This document shows, in pieces, positions 1 to 9,504 of a stretch of 34,338 nt of DNA (its first letter is position 1; every line of letters begins with the position of its first letter). Source of the DNA: Candidatus Thiosymbion sp. (GTDB lineage: Bacteria; Pseudomonadota; Gammaproteobacteria; Chromatiales; Chromatiaceae). The notes under the pieces were generated by a model that saw only the letters and a program-made list of their open reading frames with translations, did not search any database and was not told the origin of the DNA. The DNA lies in the NCBI GenBank assembly GCA_018435665.1, contig JAHDND010000164.1:1-34338 (forward strand), read 5' to 3'. The position numbers were made by a program, and so were the translations under genes.

Positions 1-211
1 CGCTATAGCGCTAAGGTGAGCCGCCAGGTCCTGCGCTTCTTCAAACATTGCTTTCTCAAACCTGCCTCGCCAGGGCTCTACGAACGCGAGCTAGGGCCAA
101 TGTTGAAGGCTTACCTATGACGTTAACCGGACACCGTTGCTTCTGCCATGCAGTATACCGGGTCGACCGGACGCTCTTGGACTTGCCAAATCCCCTTGGC
201 GGTGGCCTCAG
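1..211. other. Left-edge region without a supported gene
   Basis: I see no convincing coding frame here. Open frames on both strands are short, polar and lack a plausible ribosome binding site. The stretch probably holds the promoter and leader of the plus-strand channel gene that follows. Confidence 0.4.
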
Positions 212-847
212 ATGCAGTTTTTCAGCTATTGGATCGGCATAGCGGGAATCACCGCCTTTGCTGTGACGGCAGTGCTCGTTTTGGCGCCGAAAGGGATCGA
301 TCTCTTCAGCGCCATCGTGCTTGGCATTATCACGGCGGTCGGCGGCGGTACCATCAGGGATATGGTCTTGGATGTTCCGGTCTTCTGGGCTGCCGATCTG
401 AATTACCTGTGGGTCGCCATCGGTGCGAGCCTGGTCACCTTCTTTGCTGAGTCGTTGTTCACGCGAAGAGAGATCTACCAACTCATGCTGTATATCGATG
501 GCCTCGGTGCCGCCTTGTTTGCGATACAGACCATCGACAAGGCATGGGCTATGGACTTCGGTCGCCCGCTCGCCCCGATCATCCTGGGCATCGTCACGGC
601 CATCGGTGGAGGCCTACTTCGAGATGTATTGTCAGGTCGCCAGACGCTCTTGATGACGCGCGAACTCTATGCCACGCCGGTGCTGATCGGATGCACGCTC
701 TACGTTGCGCTACTGACCTGGGTCCCGGAGCATCAAGCTGCCGGTGCGCTCTGCTGTGTCGCTATCATCTTCGCGCTGCGTGCGGCAGCGATTCGCTGGG
801 ATTTGATCGTGCCTCAGTGGTTAATCACGAAGGCGAAGGCGGACTGA
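212..847 (+). CDS. TRIC/UPF0126 family cation channel-like membrane protein (YadS/YicG type)
   Basis: Integral inner-membrane protein of 211 residues, the usual size for the UPF0126 family, whose members are prokaryotic relatives of trimeric intracellular cation channels. The sequence shows seven hydrophobic segments and the diagnostic internal duplication: a GGGTIRD motif in the first half and GGGLLRD in the second. The open frame extends upstream to a TTG at 137, but the family begins at the MQFFSYW methionine, so the ATG at 212 is preferred. The Shine-Dalgarno signal is weak. The family probably conducts monovalent cations; the physiological role in this organism is unknown. It is the only plus-strand gene at this end and is convergent with the membrane protein at 999-1904, with a strong hairpin between them. 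Confidence 0.85.
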   Translation: MQFFSYWIGIAGITAFAVTAVLVLAPKGIDLFSAIVLGIITAVGGGTIRDMVLDVPVFWAADLNYLWVAIGASLVTFFAESLFTRREIYQLMLYIDGLGAALFAIQTIDKAWAMDFGRPLAPIILGIVTAIGGGLLRDVLSGRQTLLMTRELYATPVLIGCTLYVALLTWVPEHQAAGALCCVAIIFALRAAAIRWDLIVPQWLITKAKAD

Positions 848-919
848 GGGCCACGTGGTCCGGCGCAACCCTACCCAAAAATCCCGCAGGCATACCCCAC
901 CGGAAAGCAATGCGCTTTG

Positions 920-943
920 GAACAACGCAAGTGTGCGTTGTTC
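920..943. terminator. Perfect hairpin between convergent genes
   Basis: GAACAACGCA, a four-base loop AGTG, then TGCGTTGTTC: a perfect 10-bp stem between two convergent genes. There is no long T-run on either side, so a bidirectional terminator is likely but not certain. Confidence 0.5.
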
Positions 944-998
944 GGATCCGGGATCGCATCTGACCCTGGATTAAAGGTGATGCAATGAAGCGCTTGTT

Positions 999-1904
999 TC
1001 AGCGCGACAGCACCGACTTGTCGGGCGCTGTTGCATCCGCATCGAACAGCTCAGGGATCATCAGGTAGCTCGCGACAAAGAAGCACACGGCGCCGACGAA
1101 GGTCCATAGATTTGCATCCCAGTTCCAACCAGCGTCGGGTGGTGGCGGGAAGAACGCATAGATGGCCGAAACCTGGAAAGCGACGGAGCCGGCCAAGTTG
1201 ATCATGACCACCCACCAAGCGACTTGGCGCGGTTCGAACGACCACCAACCGTGCGAGATTTCCATCAATGCCAAGTAACTGGCCGCAAGAAAACAGATGC
1301 TCCCAGCCAGATCGGGGGTCCAGATCAACACATCCTTCTCCACCCAACCGAGTCCCGCAAGGAGCGCATTTCCGGTATTGAGGTTGAACAACAAGGTGCC
1401 CGCAAACTGGATCAGACTGGAAAGATAACCGGCGTTGTGAGGTTTCCACGCGAACCAGCGCCAAGCCAGGCGTTGACCGTCCGGCCCCGTTCCCAGGTCG
1501 GCGATATCCCCGTTGAAAGCCTCCAGCAGTTGCAGACCGGCAGCAGCCGTAAAAAAAAACGAACCAATGAAGAATACGATTCCGATTGCGGATGCCGTGG
1601 TCATTCCCGGCTCCAGCAACTGTGACCAGTTGGTGGCAAAGCTGCCGTAGGCGAAGCAGGCGGACCCGATAAGAAACAACAGGGCAATCCACCAGGCCAA
1701 GCGCCGAGGTGCCCAGAGCCGGAACCAGGACGCTTGCGGCAGCGACAGGCGCAGCCGCACGCCAATGGGACTCAGGTGGAGCGGTTGCAGTTGCTTGCGG
1801 TAACGCCTTGACAGGAAAACCAGCTGATGACCGTCATCCCGAGTTTCGACAACGCGAGAAACAAACGGGTTGCGGATCGAGCGCCGATTAGCAGTCGTAC
1901 TCAT
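999..1904 (-). CDS. Six-helix membrane protein with repeated GSxxF motifs (YrhK-like)
   Basis: Hypothetical integral membrane protein of 301 residues. After a basic, soluble N-terminus of about 65 residues there are six hydrophobic helices (about 68-90, 103-127, 158-178, 195-216, 226-250, 264-288). Most carry the same small motif, G-[ST]-x-x-F (for example IGSACF, IGSFFF, AGTLLF, AGSICF, AGSVAF), so the protein appears to be built from repeats resembling the YrhK domain. No catalytic residues are recognisable. It lies downstream of gadB on the same strand with a 220-base gap, so it may be co-transcribed and linked to acid or ion stress. The family name is a pattern judgement, not a database match. 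Confidence 0.65.
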   Translation of the reverse strand: MSTTANRRSIRNPFVSRVVETRDDGHQLVFLSRRYRKQLQPLHLSPIGVRLRLSLPQASWFRLWAPRRLAWWIALLFLIGSACFAYGSFATNWSQLLEPGMTTASAIGIVFFIGSFFFTAAAGLQLLEAFNGDIADLGTGPDGQRLAWRWFAWKPHNAGYLSSLIQFAGTLLFNLNTGNALLAGLGWVEKDVLIWTPDLAGSICFLAASYLALMEISHGWWSFEPRQVAWWVVMINLAGSVAFQVSAIYAFFPPPPDAGWNWDANLWTFVGAVCFFVASYLMIPELFDADATAPDKSVLSR

Positions 1905-2125
1905 ACGACGGGTGCCGGAACTGGTGCGGGGGAACCGAGCTTCTCATCGCCCATGGCATCTTCTGCGGCCGCGTATCCGGTGGCAAGCCCTGTTTCGATC
2001 TGCAATCTCGACAATGCCTTCCTCTTTATAATCAGCGGGAAGGAGAAAGCCGCGCACCGACTGTGCTCTCCGCCCCAGGTCGCCGTGCCGGCGGTTACCG
2101 TGCAGTTGAGACATGATACAGCGTC
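1905..2125. other. Gap between gadB and the YrhK-like gene with two weak open frames
   Basis: Two minus-strand frames are open. One starts at an ATG at 2114, preceded by AGGA, and encodes 56 very basic residues ending at 1944. The other continues the gadB frame after its TAG for about 70 codons and ends in a TGA that overlaps the next ATG by four bases (ATGA). Neither has recognisable homology, and open frames are common in GC-rich DNA, so neither is called a gene. Confidence 0.25.
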
Positions 2126-3559
2126 CTAATGATGGAAGCCCGATGCCTCTTTGCTCGTGAGCGACTCCTGAATCGGATGCGCTTCGATATGATCCAAGGC
2201 CGCCTTCATGTGATCGATGAGCAGCATACAGAGGTCGCGGCTCACGCCGTTGCGCACCAAGATCCTCTGGACCGCTTGGTCTTGACAATTCGACGGCAAC
2301 GTATACGCCGGCACCTGCCAGCCGCGGACCCGGAGCCGATCGGCGAGATCGTACAAGGTGAAGCCCGGATCGGTGCCCTCCGCGAGCTTCCAAGCAACCG
2401 CCGGGATGCCGCGTGCCATGTCGCCGCCGAAGACGATCTCGAACGGCCCCATCGTCGCGATCTCCGCGGCCAGATATTCAGCGCTGCGATAGCAGGCGGT
2501 ATGGACCTTACGGTAGCCCTCCCGTCCGAGGCGAAGGAAGTTATAGTACTGGCAGACGATCTGCCCGCCGGGCCGAGAAAAGTTCAGCGCGATGTCGCGC
2601 ATGTTGCCGCCGAGATAGTTCACCCAGAACACCATACTCTCGGGCAGGTCCTGCTCTGCGCGCCACAGCACCCAACCCACACCGAGGGGGGCGAGGCCGA
2701 ACTTATGCCCCGAAGCGTTGATCGAACGGACCCTCGGCAAACGAAAGTCCCACTCCAAGTCAGGTGCGCAGAAGGGGGCGAGGAAGCCGCCGCTGGCGCC
2801 GTCGACGTGGATCGGGATGTCGAGACCGCTCTTGGTCTGAAAGGCATCCAATGCGTCGCTGATCGCCTTTACCGGCTCGTACTCACCGGTGAAGGTCACG
2901 CCCAGTGTCGGCACGACGCCGATCGTATTCTCGTCGCAGCGGCTCAGGACCTCTTCGGGCGTCATCAAGAGTCGCCCCTTGTCCATCGGAATCTCGCGGT
3001 GTTCGATATCCCAGTAGCGGGTGAATTTGTGCCAGCAGATCTGGACGGGCCCGGTAATGAGATTCGGCTTTTCGGTGGGCTTGCCCTCGGCCCGGCGACG
3101 CATCTCCCAGCGGCGCTTCATGGCCAGCCCACCCAACATTGCGGCCTCGCTGGAGCCCGTGGTTGAGCATCCTACCGCCTGCTCGCCGGCAGGCGCATTC
3201 CAAAGATCGGCGAGCATCTTCACACAGCGCGATTCAATCTCGGCCGTCTGGGGATATTCGTCCTTGTCGATCATGTTCTTGTCGATACAGGCATCCATCA
3301 GCCGATGGATCTCGGGCTCTTCCCAAGTCTGGCAGAAGGTCGCGAGATTCTGACGCGAATTCCCGTCGAGCATCAGCTCGTCGCGGACCGCAGCATAAAT
3401 CCGTCGCGGATCGCGCTCGATATCAGGGAAGGTCGACTTCGGGAGGCCCATCACGAACTCGCTGGCACCGTAGGTCTCGTCGTTGCTATTCTTTCCCTCG
3501 TCATACAGAGGATCCTGGTCGCTGCGACCCGTTTGCTTGCTCACGTTCTGTTTCGGCAT
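2126..3559 (-). CDS. gadB: Glutamate decarboxylase
   Basis: PLP-dependent cytoplasmic decarboxylase converting glutamate to GABA and CO2 while consuming an intracellular proton, a classic acid-resistance reaction. The 477-residue length fits GadA/GadB (466 in E. coli). The PLP lysine lies in SGHKFG (K286), and the HVDGASGGF segment carries the conserved aspartate that contacts the cofactor pyridine nitrogen. The C-terminus ends in SGFHH, like the tail that closes the active site at neutral pH in E. coli GadB. The ATG at 3559 follows a clear GAGGAG. The usual glutamate/GABA antiporter gadC is not adjacent or elsewhere in the window, so GABA export must use another route or the enzyme acts in metabolism. 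Confidence 0.95.
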   Translation of the reverse strand: MPKQNVSKQTGRSDQDPLYDEGKNSNDETYGASEFVMGLPKSTFPDIERDPRRIYAAVRDELMLDGNSRQNLATFCQTWEEPEIHRLMDACIDKNMIDKDEYPQTAEIESRCVKMLADLWNAPAGEQAVGCSTTGSSEAAMLGGLAMKRRWEMRRRAEGKPTEKPNLITGPVQICWHKFTRYWDIEHREIPMDKGRLLMTPEEVLSRCDENTIGVVPTLGVTFTGEYEPVKAISDALDAFQTKSGLDIPIHVDGASGGFLAPFCAPDLEWDFRLPRVRSINASGHKFGLAPLGVGWVLWRAEQDLPESMVFWVNYLGGNMRDIALNFSRPGGQIVCQYYNFLRLGREGYRKVHTACYRSAEYLAAEIATMGPFEIVFGGDMARGIPAVAWKLAEGTDPGFTLYDLADRLRVRGWQVPAYTLPSNCQDQAVQRILVRNGVSRDLCMLLIDHMKAALDHIEAHPIQESLTSKEASGFHH

Positions 3560-3578
3560 CGTTGAATACTCCTCGACA

Positions 3579-3642
3579 ATGGAAAAGGTGAAATTCGAAC
3601 CCCCGTCAATCGATCGGCCGCTCTGCCGAACAATCGATCAAG
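3579..3642 (-). other. tRNA-Ser-like remnant in the gadB leader
   Basis: Read on the minus strand, this stretch has a D-arm-like GGCAGAGCGGCC followed almost directly by a T-arm-like GGGGGTTCGAAT and a tail ending in TCCA. The anticodon arm is absent and the acceptor 5' side is not recognisable, so it cannot be a working tRNA. A 9-base repeat, CAATCGATC on the plus strand, occurs at 3607-3615 and 3631-3639 and brackets the D-arm-like part. It may be a scar of integration beside a tRNA gene or a chance resemblance. Confidence 0.35.
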
Positions 3643-3726
3643 TGGACCGCCAATCTCCTGCTTCAGTGCTGAAATTCTGTTCAGTCGGAGAGTTCTGTAA
3701 GCACGGCCGTTTGGTGAACGGGTGAA

Positions 3727-4986
3727 TCAGAACATCAGCGTTGCGCGCAGCGACAACGCCCAGACGCTATCTCGTCCGGTGTTAGTAGCGGGATTGTGGA
3801 TATACTGTACGTCCGGCGTCAACAGAATTCCCCCTAAGAACGCCCAGTTCCAGTATCCCTCCACGACCTGTTCGTCTCTTGTGCCCGGTGGGTTCACAGC
3901 TGAGCCTGCCGCTTCGGCATATCCGATTGCCAAGCCGATCTGGTCCAACGTGCTGCGACCGAGCGGATTATTCATTGCCCCGCCAATCGCGTAGGACGCC
4001 CGTATCGGCGTCGGGTAGCCCCAAACACCGTTTGCGCGACCGAAGATTGCCCAGGTGTCATTCAGGTTTTGGACGGCGTTGAACGACCACCCGGTGCTGC
4101 TGTTGGGCTGCTCCGGAACCTCGGGCACATCGTAGTAGGTGATCGCATATTGCGCGGTGCCGAGCCCGTAAAAATTTGGTGTCCATTGTGCGTATCCGAA
4201 CCACGCGAGGTTTTCTTCGCCAAAACCAGTGGTTGTGATGTCCGCTCCGGTGATGTCGGTCGCATTCTGGAAGCCGCCGGCAAGCTGAACGGTAGTGGTG
4301 ACGTTGACTTGCGTGTAGGCGCCAAGACCGGCGGTGGGGTAGGTCGAGCTGCCGTTCTGAGCGAACACGTAGTTGTTGAAGTTCTGCTGCTGATCGGCCA
4401 GATACGGGTTGCCGTCGAAGTTGTAGAACGGATACTGACCGATCGACAGCAGCAGCCTGTTGCCGGGCAGTGCATGAGTATAGGTCAGTTGCGGGAAGGA
4501 ATCCTCCCCGTTTCCGGGAAAATCATTGATTGGTTTAATGATCCCGAGATTGTCGGCGATATCTGCCGCAGTCTGGCGCCACGGGTATCGCACCCAGGTG
4601 TAGGCCACCTGCAAGTAACCCGCACCAAACGTCTTACTGTCGAACATCTTCCAATCCAGGCCGGGCGTTGCCAGGATCTGCCCGGCCGTCCAGCCGCCGT
4701 CAGGCATGCCCCATTGCTGCAAATAGCTCACCGGCATACTCCATGAAAGGCCAGTGTCCTTCTTGATTGTGCTCTTGAAGCCTGAATAGGCGCTATAGGC
4801 GACGGTGAGGTCGCGGTTCAGCACTTCCCACCAGGTTGCTCGCTGGATGCGATCGTGCAGACGGCCGATCTTTTGGACCTTGGAGACGTCGGTCGTTCCC
4901 AACACCGGGATTTGCCAGTCATTGGCCCACGCGTGGGCGGGTGCCGCGGCGATTATCACCAGAATTCCGGAGGCGTGTCTTAGCAT
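3727..4986 (-). CDS. OprB-like outer-membrane porin
   Basis: Predicted outer-membrane beta-barrel of 419 residues. The open frame extends upstream to 5109, but the ATG at 4986 has AAGGAA eight bases before it and begins a good signal peptide (MLRHASGILVIIAAAPAHA, cleavage after AHA), so that start is chosen. The mature part is rich in alternating aromatic and polar strands, has no internal cysteine pair, and ends in phenylalanine (ATLMF), the barrel-assembly signal. The C-terminal segment with TPDVQYIHNPA resembles carbohydrate-selective porins of the OprB family. Substrate is unknown. It lies between gadB and a potassium channel, suggesting a role in solute passage under the same stress, which is inference. 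Confidence 0.75.
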   Translation of the reverse strand: MLRHASGILVIIAAAPAHAWANDWQIPVLGTTDVSKVQKIGRLHDRIQRATWWEVLNRDLTVAYSAYSGFKSTIKKDTGLSWSMPVSYLQQWGMPDGGWTAGQILATPGLDWKMFDSKTFGAGYLQVAYTWVRYPWRQTAADIADNLGIIKPINDFPGNGEDSFPQLTYTHALPGNRLLLSIGQYPFYNFDGNPYLADQQQNFNNYVFAQNGSSTYPTAGLGAYTQVNVTTTVQLAGGFQNATDITGADITTTGFGEENLAWFGYAQWTPNFYGLGTAQYAITYYDVPEVPEQPNSSTGWSFNAVQNLNDTWAIFGRANGVWGYPTPIRASYAIGGAMNNPLGRSTLDQIGLAIGYAEAAGSAVNPPGTRDEQVVEGYWNWAFLGGILLTPDVQYIHNPATNTGRDSVWALSLRATLMF

Positions 4987-5149
4987 GACAAAATTCCTTA
5001 ATCCATGATCGAGACACCCCGCACATCGTTGATCGTGATGCCGTTCTCGGAAGACGAAATCTGTGCCGCGATCGCGAGATATCGTTGACATCAAGGCAGC
5101 CAGATCCATGCGGCGGTGACCGCATCGGACGCTTTCTAGCGTCTGTCAC

Positions 5150-5851
5150 CTAGCGACTCGATGTACGTACCCCGACCAAGCGTGCAAGAAACACGGCGAC
5201 GAACATCGGGCCGACAACGGCCTCGATCATCGCGAATGACTTTGCCGGCGGGGTCAATGGAGTGATGTCACCAAAGCCGACGGTGGTCAAGGTAGAGAAG
5301 CTGAAATAGATCAGCTGACTCTCAGTCTGGGGGATGCCAACCGGGGCCTCATGGGCGAAAGAAAACGAGCCCGGTACAAGTATTTCCAGGAGGATGAACA
5401 CGAGCGCAAAGCAGTAGCCGAGCAGAATGTAGACGCAAATGCCACCGTAAACCGTATCGTTGGTGGGTGATCCGCGGCGCTGGATGTAGAGGAAAAGGGC
5501 GCCTGCATTGAATCCGGTAAACAGCAGCGAGAATAGGATCGAGACCGGCGCCAGCGCCGAGGCTTGGAGCCAGAAAAAGATCCAGCGGGCGGCGAGTGCC
5601 GGCACCAAAAGCACGCAGCCGACAACGAGTAGTACCCGATTGTGGTACATCGAGGCCAGTCCGGCGAGCAGGACCGCTGATGCAGCGATGTTGCCCAGTA
5701 CTTCCCCAATGCCGATGGTCGCAAAGCCGCTGCTGGCACCGAGAACGAGCAGGCTGAAGAGCAGGATGGCGAAGCGGAGCGGGCGCTCTTCGGGTGCGGA
5801 TTCGCGCATGAAACTGCTCGTTGCTCGATTCCGGCGTTGGATATTGAACAT
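5150..5851 (-). CDS. Potassium channel family protein (ion-channel pore domain)
   Basis: Inner-membrane channel with several N-terminal helices followed by a helix-pore-helix module. The filter reads TTVGFGD, a canonical K+ selectivity sequence, near the C-terminus. There is no RCK/TrkA-N regulatory domain; the protein ends just after the last helix. The open frame reaches a GTG at 6010, but the upstream residues are basic and unlike a membrane protein start; the ATG at 5851 has AAGG upstream and is preferred, while an ATG at 5812 is also possible. The gap to the mdtP stop is only about 30 bases from the longest frame start, so it could belong to the operon of the efflux genes. K+ flux could offset charge movement during acid stress (inference). 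Confidence 0.8.
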   Translation of the reverse strand: MFNIQRRNRATSSFMRESAPEERPLRFAILLFSLLVLGASSGFATIGIGEVLGNIAASAVLLAGLASMYHNRVLLVVGCVLLVPALAARWIFFWLQASALAPVSILFSLLFTGFNAGALFLYIQRRGSPTNDTVYGGICVYILLGYCFALVFILLEILVPGSFSFAHEAPVGIPQTESQLIYFSFSTLTTVGFGDITPLTPPAKSFAMIEAVVGPMFVAVFLARLVGVRTSSR

Positions 5852-6043
5852 GCGATGGACCTTGCGCAGAATGCTTAGGCGATCACCTGCGTTGCGACGG
5901 TCATGAAAGGGCCTTCCAGGGATCCGCAAGAAACTTGACAAAGCATTTAAAATATTAATTTCTAAACCGCGTCTCACCGGGATCGAGGATATCTCCGAAG
6001 CCAAACGCACAAGGAAAACGACGCATGTCGCTCTGGACGCGGT

Positions 6044-7576
6044 TTAGAGCAGACTTTCGCGCGAGGTCAGCGAGCCGACCACGAAGGCGAGGTTCACCGC
6101 ACTGATCAGCGCGGCCGCATGCGCCTCTGCCTGGGCCCCGCGCGCGTCGAGAAGCGCCGTGTCGGCGGCGATCGCGGCATCGACCGTGCCGACGCCACTG
6201 CGGTAGGCCGCGAAGGCGGCATCATAGGTGGTCGCGGCGGCACCGACGAGCGCCGTGGCAGCGCGGTGCGATTCGAGGGCGGTCCGCAACGCGTTGTGGG
6301 CCGCAACGATTTCGGTCACCGCAGCGGTCTGCACCCGCTGAAATTCATCCGCGGCCGTCTCGGACCGGGATTCAGCCTCTTTGACCTGCGCCGCTCGCAA
6401 ACCGGAGTCGTAGAGTGGCACCGTCACCCCCACCAGCAGGCCGGTGCCCGAGCCCTGCTGGCCGATCGAGGGTAGGCCGGAAACATCGAAGTTTCCCGAG
6501 CCCCACGCGAGGTTGCCGCCGACATAGACCTTGGGCAGAAAGTTCGCCTGCGCGGCATTGACACCGGCCTTGCTGGCTTGCAGCGCCGCGTAACTCGCGG
6601 CTACATCGGGTCGCTGCGAAAGCGCCCGTTGGATCGTCTCCTCAAGCGGTGCGGAGGCCGGGGCCGGAAGGGGCCGGCGGGCGGCGCTGACCGCGTCGAC
6701 TTTCAAAGCCGCGTTCACGCCCACGGCGGCGAGCAGGTTCTGATACGCATCGCGCTCTGCCCCGACCGCTTGGACCCGACGTAACTCGGCCTGTGCCACG
6801 GCTTGACGCGCCTGTGCCGTCGCCACGCTGGTGTCCAGACCCTGGGCTGCGCGTGCTTCGACAGCGGTCCGGACCGCTTCGGCGTTCCGCAACGCCGTTT
6901 CGGCAAAGCCGAGTCGCTGGATCGCGGCACCATAGACGTAATAGGCCTGGGACACGTCGAAGATCAGTTTTTGATGTGTGCCATTGAAGAGAATGTTCGC
7001 CGCGATGGCCGAGTGCTTGGCCGCGGCCGCGAGTGCCTGGCGCTGCCCGAAGTCGAAAATCAACCACTGCAGCGCGAGAATCTGCGCCGTACCCTCTTCG
7101 GTGGTCTCGAAGCTGAGACTTTCGCCCAGCACCTCCGGCAGCGGCGTGGTCAGGTCCTGATACCCACCGATCACACTCGCAGTAATCACGGGCAGGTAGG
7201 CGGCCTCCACCATGCCGACGGCCAGCGCCGCCTGCCGAGCCTGCTGCCAGGCCGCTCGGGTCGCCGGGTTCGTTCGCTGCGCGAGATCAATGAGCTCGGG
7301 CAGGCTGTAGACGCGGCCTGGATCAATCCCCTCGGGCTGCGCGAGCCGAGCGCGTACGGAATCCGCGGGGACGCGGAAATCCGCCGCCCCAGTTTCAGGC
7401 GCGGGCGGAGCCGGGGGCGCGAAACTCCACAGGCCGGTCCCCTCATCGCTCCGGGGCGTCCAGGGCTGATCAGCAGAAGCCGAGGTCATGTTCGCTGCGT
7501 TGGAGGCGCAGCCAGCCAGCGCTAGGGCGAGAACCACGGCACCGGCGGCGCGCGGCAAGAGGTGGCGGCCGGTCAT
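6044..7576 (-). CDS. mdtP: Outer-membrane efflux lipoprotein, TolC/NodT family (MdtP-like)
   Basis: Outer-membrane channel of a tripartite exporter, 510 residues. The signal peptide ends in a lipobox LALAGC (C23), so the mature protein should be lipid-anchored. Two outer-membrane efflux repeats follow, rich in long alpha-helical alanine/glutamine heptads as in TolC, with the central GTGLLVGVTVPLYDSG segment typical of this family. The start codon overlaps the mdtO stop by four bases (ATGA), indicating translational coupling. Gene order ytcA-mdtN-mdtO-mdtP matches the E. coli operon, where MdtP partners MdtN and MdtO. The assignment to mdtP rests on that order; the sequence alone says NodT family. 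Confidence 0.85.
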   Translation of the reverse strand: MTGRHLLPRAAGAVVLALALAGCASNAANMTSASADQPWTPRSDEGTGLWSFAPPAPPAPETGAADFRVPADSVRARLAQPEGIDPGRVYSLPELIDLAQRTNPATRAAWQQARQAALAVGMVEAAYLPVITASVIGGYQDLTTPLPEVLGESLSFETTEEGTAQILALQWLIFDFGQRQALAAAAKHSAIAANILFNGTHQKLIFDVSQAYYVYGAAIQRLGFAETALRNAEAVRTAVEARAAQGLDTSVATAQARQAVAQAELRRVQAVGAERDAYQNLLAAVGVNAALKVDAVSAARRPLPAPASAPLEETIQRALSQRPDVAASYAALQASKAGVNAAQANFLPKVYVGGNLAWGSGNFDVSGLPSIGQQGSGTGLLVGVTVPLYDSGLRAAQVKEAESRSETAADEFQRVQTAAVTEIVAAHNALRTALESHRAATALVGAAATTYDAAFAAYRSGVGTVDAAIAADTALLDARGAQAEAHAAALISAVNLAFVVGSLTSRESLL

Positions 7577-9504
7577 CCCGCGGCTTCCTGCAGTTGGTCG
7601 AGGTGGTGACCGAAGGGGCCGGCCATCGGCGCTGGACCGGCACGCCGAGTTAGCGAGGCCAAAGTGCCGGAGCCGGGGCAGAGTCCCGGTTCTCCGGCGG
7701 GCCCGCGAAACCGTTCGGCGAGGAAGTCGAGCCGCTCGGCGGTGTGCTCGAGGTCTGCGTCACGGCTCAACCAGATGGCGCGATTGAGCGCCTCGATCTC
7801 GGTGACCGCGCCATGGAGCGCCTTCTCGCGTGCGGGCATCGGCCGCAACCCGCGCGGCTCGAAGGGCAGCAGGCGCAGCGCCTCCTCGGCCTTGCCGGCC
7901 AGCGCTTCGACCGCAGCGGCGCTGCCCACGGCGTTCGGTCGACGTTCGGGAGCAAGCCGCGCCATCCGCGCCAGCCCCGCGAGGGCACTCGCGAAAAAAG
8001 CGCGGACCTCGCCCGCGACGGGTGCCGGCCAGATGCGCGTAAAGATCAGATAGACGACGAGATTGCCGAGCAGAATGCCGAAGATCCTTCCTTGTGCGGT
8101 GTCAAGACTGACACTCGGACCGAAGCCCTGCAGCACCGTCAGAAGGAACGCGAGCGCAATCTGTACACCGGCGTAGGCGATGCGCTCGGGGCCTGTCGAG
8201 ACCCATGCGCCGACGAGGCAGCCGAGAAACACGAGGACCATCAGCGCGCCGATCCCGTCGATCCGGGGAATGACCCAGAAGATCGCCGCGACCCCGATCG
8301 CCGCCCCGATCAGGCACCCGGTGATGCGCAATGCGAGCTTATGCACGGTCTCGCCGGTGGTGGCGAGCGCGGCGACATAGCAGGTGATCATCGCCGTATG
8401 GATCCCCTGCCAGTCGATCGCCGTATAGATGAGGAAGCAACTCACCGCCGCCGCCGTGGTCTTGAGTGCAAAGCGGGTGTAGGCGGGATTGGTCAGCGCG
8501 TCCGGGGCAATGAAGGGCGTCTTGGGTGCCGGCACGACCTCGGGCTCGGGTGCTCCGGCGAGCACGCTCAGTGCGTCCCAGGCCGCCCACTCGGCCGGGC
8601 CGGAGTTTGCAGGAGGATTAGGTGGCATCGGCGGGGCCTCGCCCTCGCCAAGTGCGGCTTGGGCCGCACGGATGTGGTCCGCGAGCGCGACGCGACGGCT
8701 CGGGGCGAGATCCACGGGAAGCGCCGATACCGCGAGCATCAGTGCAAAGCCCGCTCGGACATCTGCCGCGATTTGCCGTGCGGTCGCGAGCGGAACAAAA
8801 CGCAGCACCCGCGCAACCAGCGCCTGCGGGTCGAAGGGTGCGTTCCCTTCGCGCAGCAGCTCACGCAACCGCGCCGGATCGCCGGTCTCCAGTGCCTGCG
8901 CGGCGGCGGCCAGCCGGGCTCGGAGCGTGTCGCGCAACAGCGTCACGGGCGAAAAGCCGAGGACGAGATTGAAGCCGACCATCAGGATCATCGGCAGCGC
9001 GGCCATCGCCCAGGCCTCGCGCAAGGCGAAGGTCGCCGCGTCGCCGAACGGCGCCTGGACGATCAAGGTCAGCACGAAGGCGATGATCAGCGCCGCCACG
9101 CTGCCCTGCTCACCCAATTGCGTCGCCGCGCCGAGGTAGAGCAGCACACAGGAGTTGATGACGATCGCCGCCATGATGTGCAGCGTCGAGCCGCTGGTCA
9201 GGTTCACGACCCAGACGAGGAAGGCGATGAGTCCAGGCAGCAGCACCAGGAAGCCGATTCCGGTACCGATGTTCACCACCGCGTCGGGTTTCATCAAAAA
9301 GATGATCAAGTAGCAGCTGATCGCCGCCTCGGGGATTTCGAACATCATTGCGGTGCCGGTCACCAGCGCGCACAGCAGCGCAACCCGCCAGGTCATCTCG
9401 GCCCGGCCGGGAAACGGCCGCAGGTCCTCGATCGCCTGGCGCCATGGCGACGGCGGCACCTCGACAGCGTCAATCGGGTGCGCCGCTGTCACAGTCTTCG
9501 CCAT
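7573..9504 (-). CDS. mdtO: FUSC-family inner-membrane exporter component (MdtO-like)
   Basis: Inner-membrane protein of 643 residues in the fusaric acid resistance/aromatic acid exporter group. Hydrophobic helices form two clusters (first quarter, about 45-200, and about 360-510) with hydrophilic regions between and after them, the usual two-block FUSC architecture. The frame is open upstream to 9519, but MAKTVTAAHP at 9504 is the first ATG in a good position. Its start lies inside the end of mdtN (35-base overlap) and its stop overlaps the start of mdtP. E. coli MdtO acts with MdtN and MdtP, reported in resistance to puromycin, acriflavine and related compounds; the substrate here is unknown. 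Confidence 0.85.
   Translation of the reverse strand: MAKTVTAAHPIDAVEVPPSPWRQAIEDLRPFPGRAEMTWRVALLCALVTGTAMMFEIPEAAISCYLIIFLMKPDAVVNIGTGIGFLVLLPGLIAFLVWVVNLTSGSTLHIMAAIVINSCVLLYLGAATQLGEQGSVAALIIAFVLTLIVQAPFGDAATFALREAWAMAALPMILMVGFNLVLGFSPVTLLRDTLRARLAAAAQALETGDPARLRELLREGNAPFDPQALVARVLRFVPLATARQIAADVRAGFALMLAVSALPVDLAPSRRVALADHIRAAQAALGEGEAPPMPPNPPANSGPAEWAAWDALSVLAGAPEPEVVPAPKTPFIAPDALTNPAYTRFALKTTAAAVSCFLIYTAIDWQGIHTAMITCYVAALATTGETVHKLALRITGCLIGAAIGVAAIFWVIPRIDGIGALMVLVFLGCLVGAWVSTGPERIAYAGVQIALAFLLTVLQGFGPSVSLDTAQGRIFGILLGNLVVYLIFTRIWPAPVAGEVRAFFASALAGLARMARLAPERRPNAVGSAAAVEALAGKAEEALRLLPFEPRGLRPMPAREKALHGAVTEIEALNRAIWLSRDADLEHTAERLDFLAERFRGPAGEPGLCPGSGTLASLTRRAGPAPMAGPFGHHLDQLQEAAG

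Noticed and set aside
1944..2114. Possible 56-residue gene between gadB and the YrhK-like gene
   Set aside because: Despite an AGGA before the ATG, the product is extremely Arg-rich and unlike a folded protein; kept only as a note.
3579..3642. Functional tRNA-Ser gene
   Set aside because: No anticodon arm and no pairing acceptor stem; at best a remnant.
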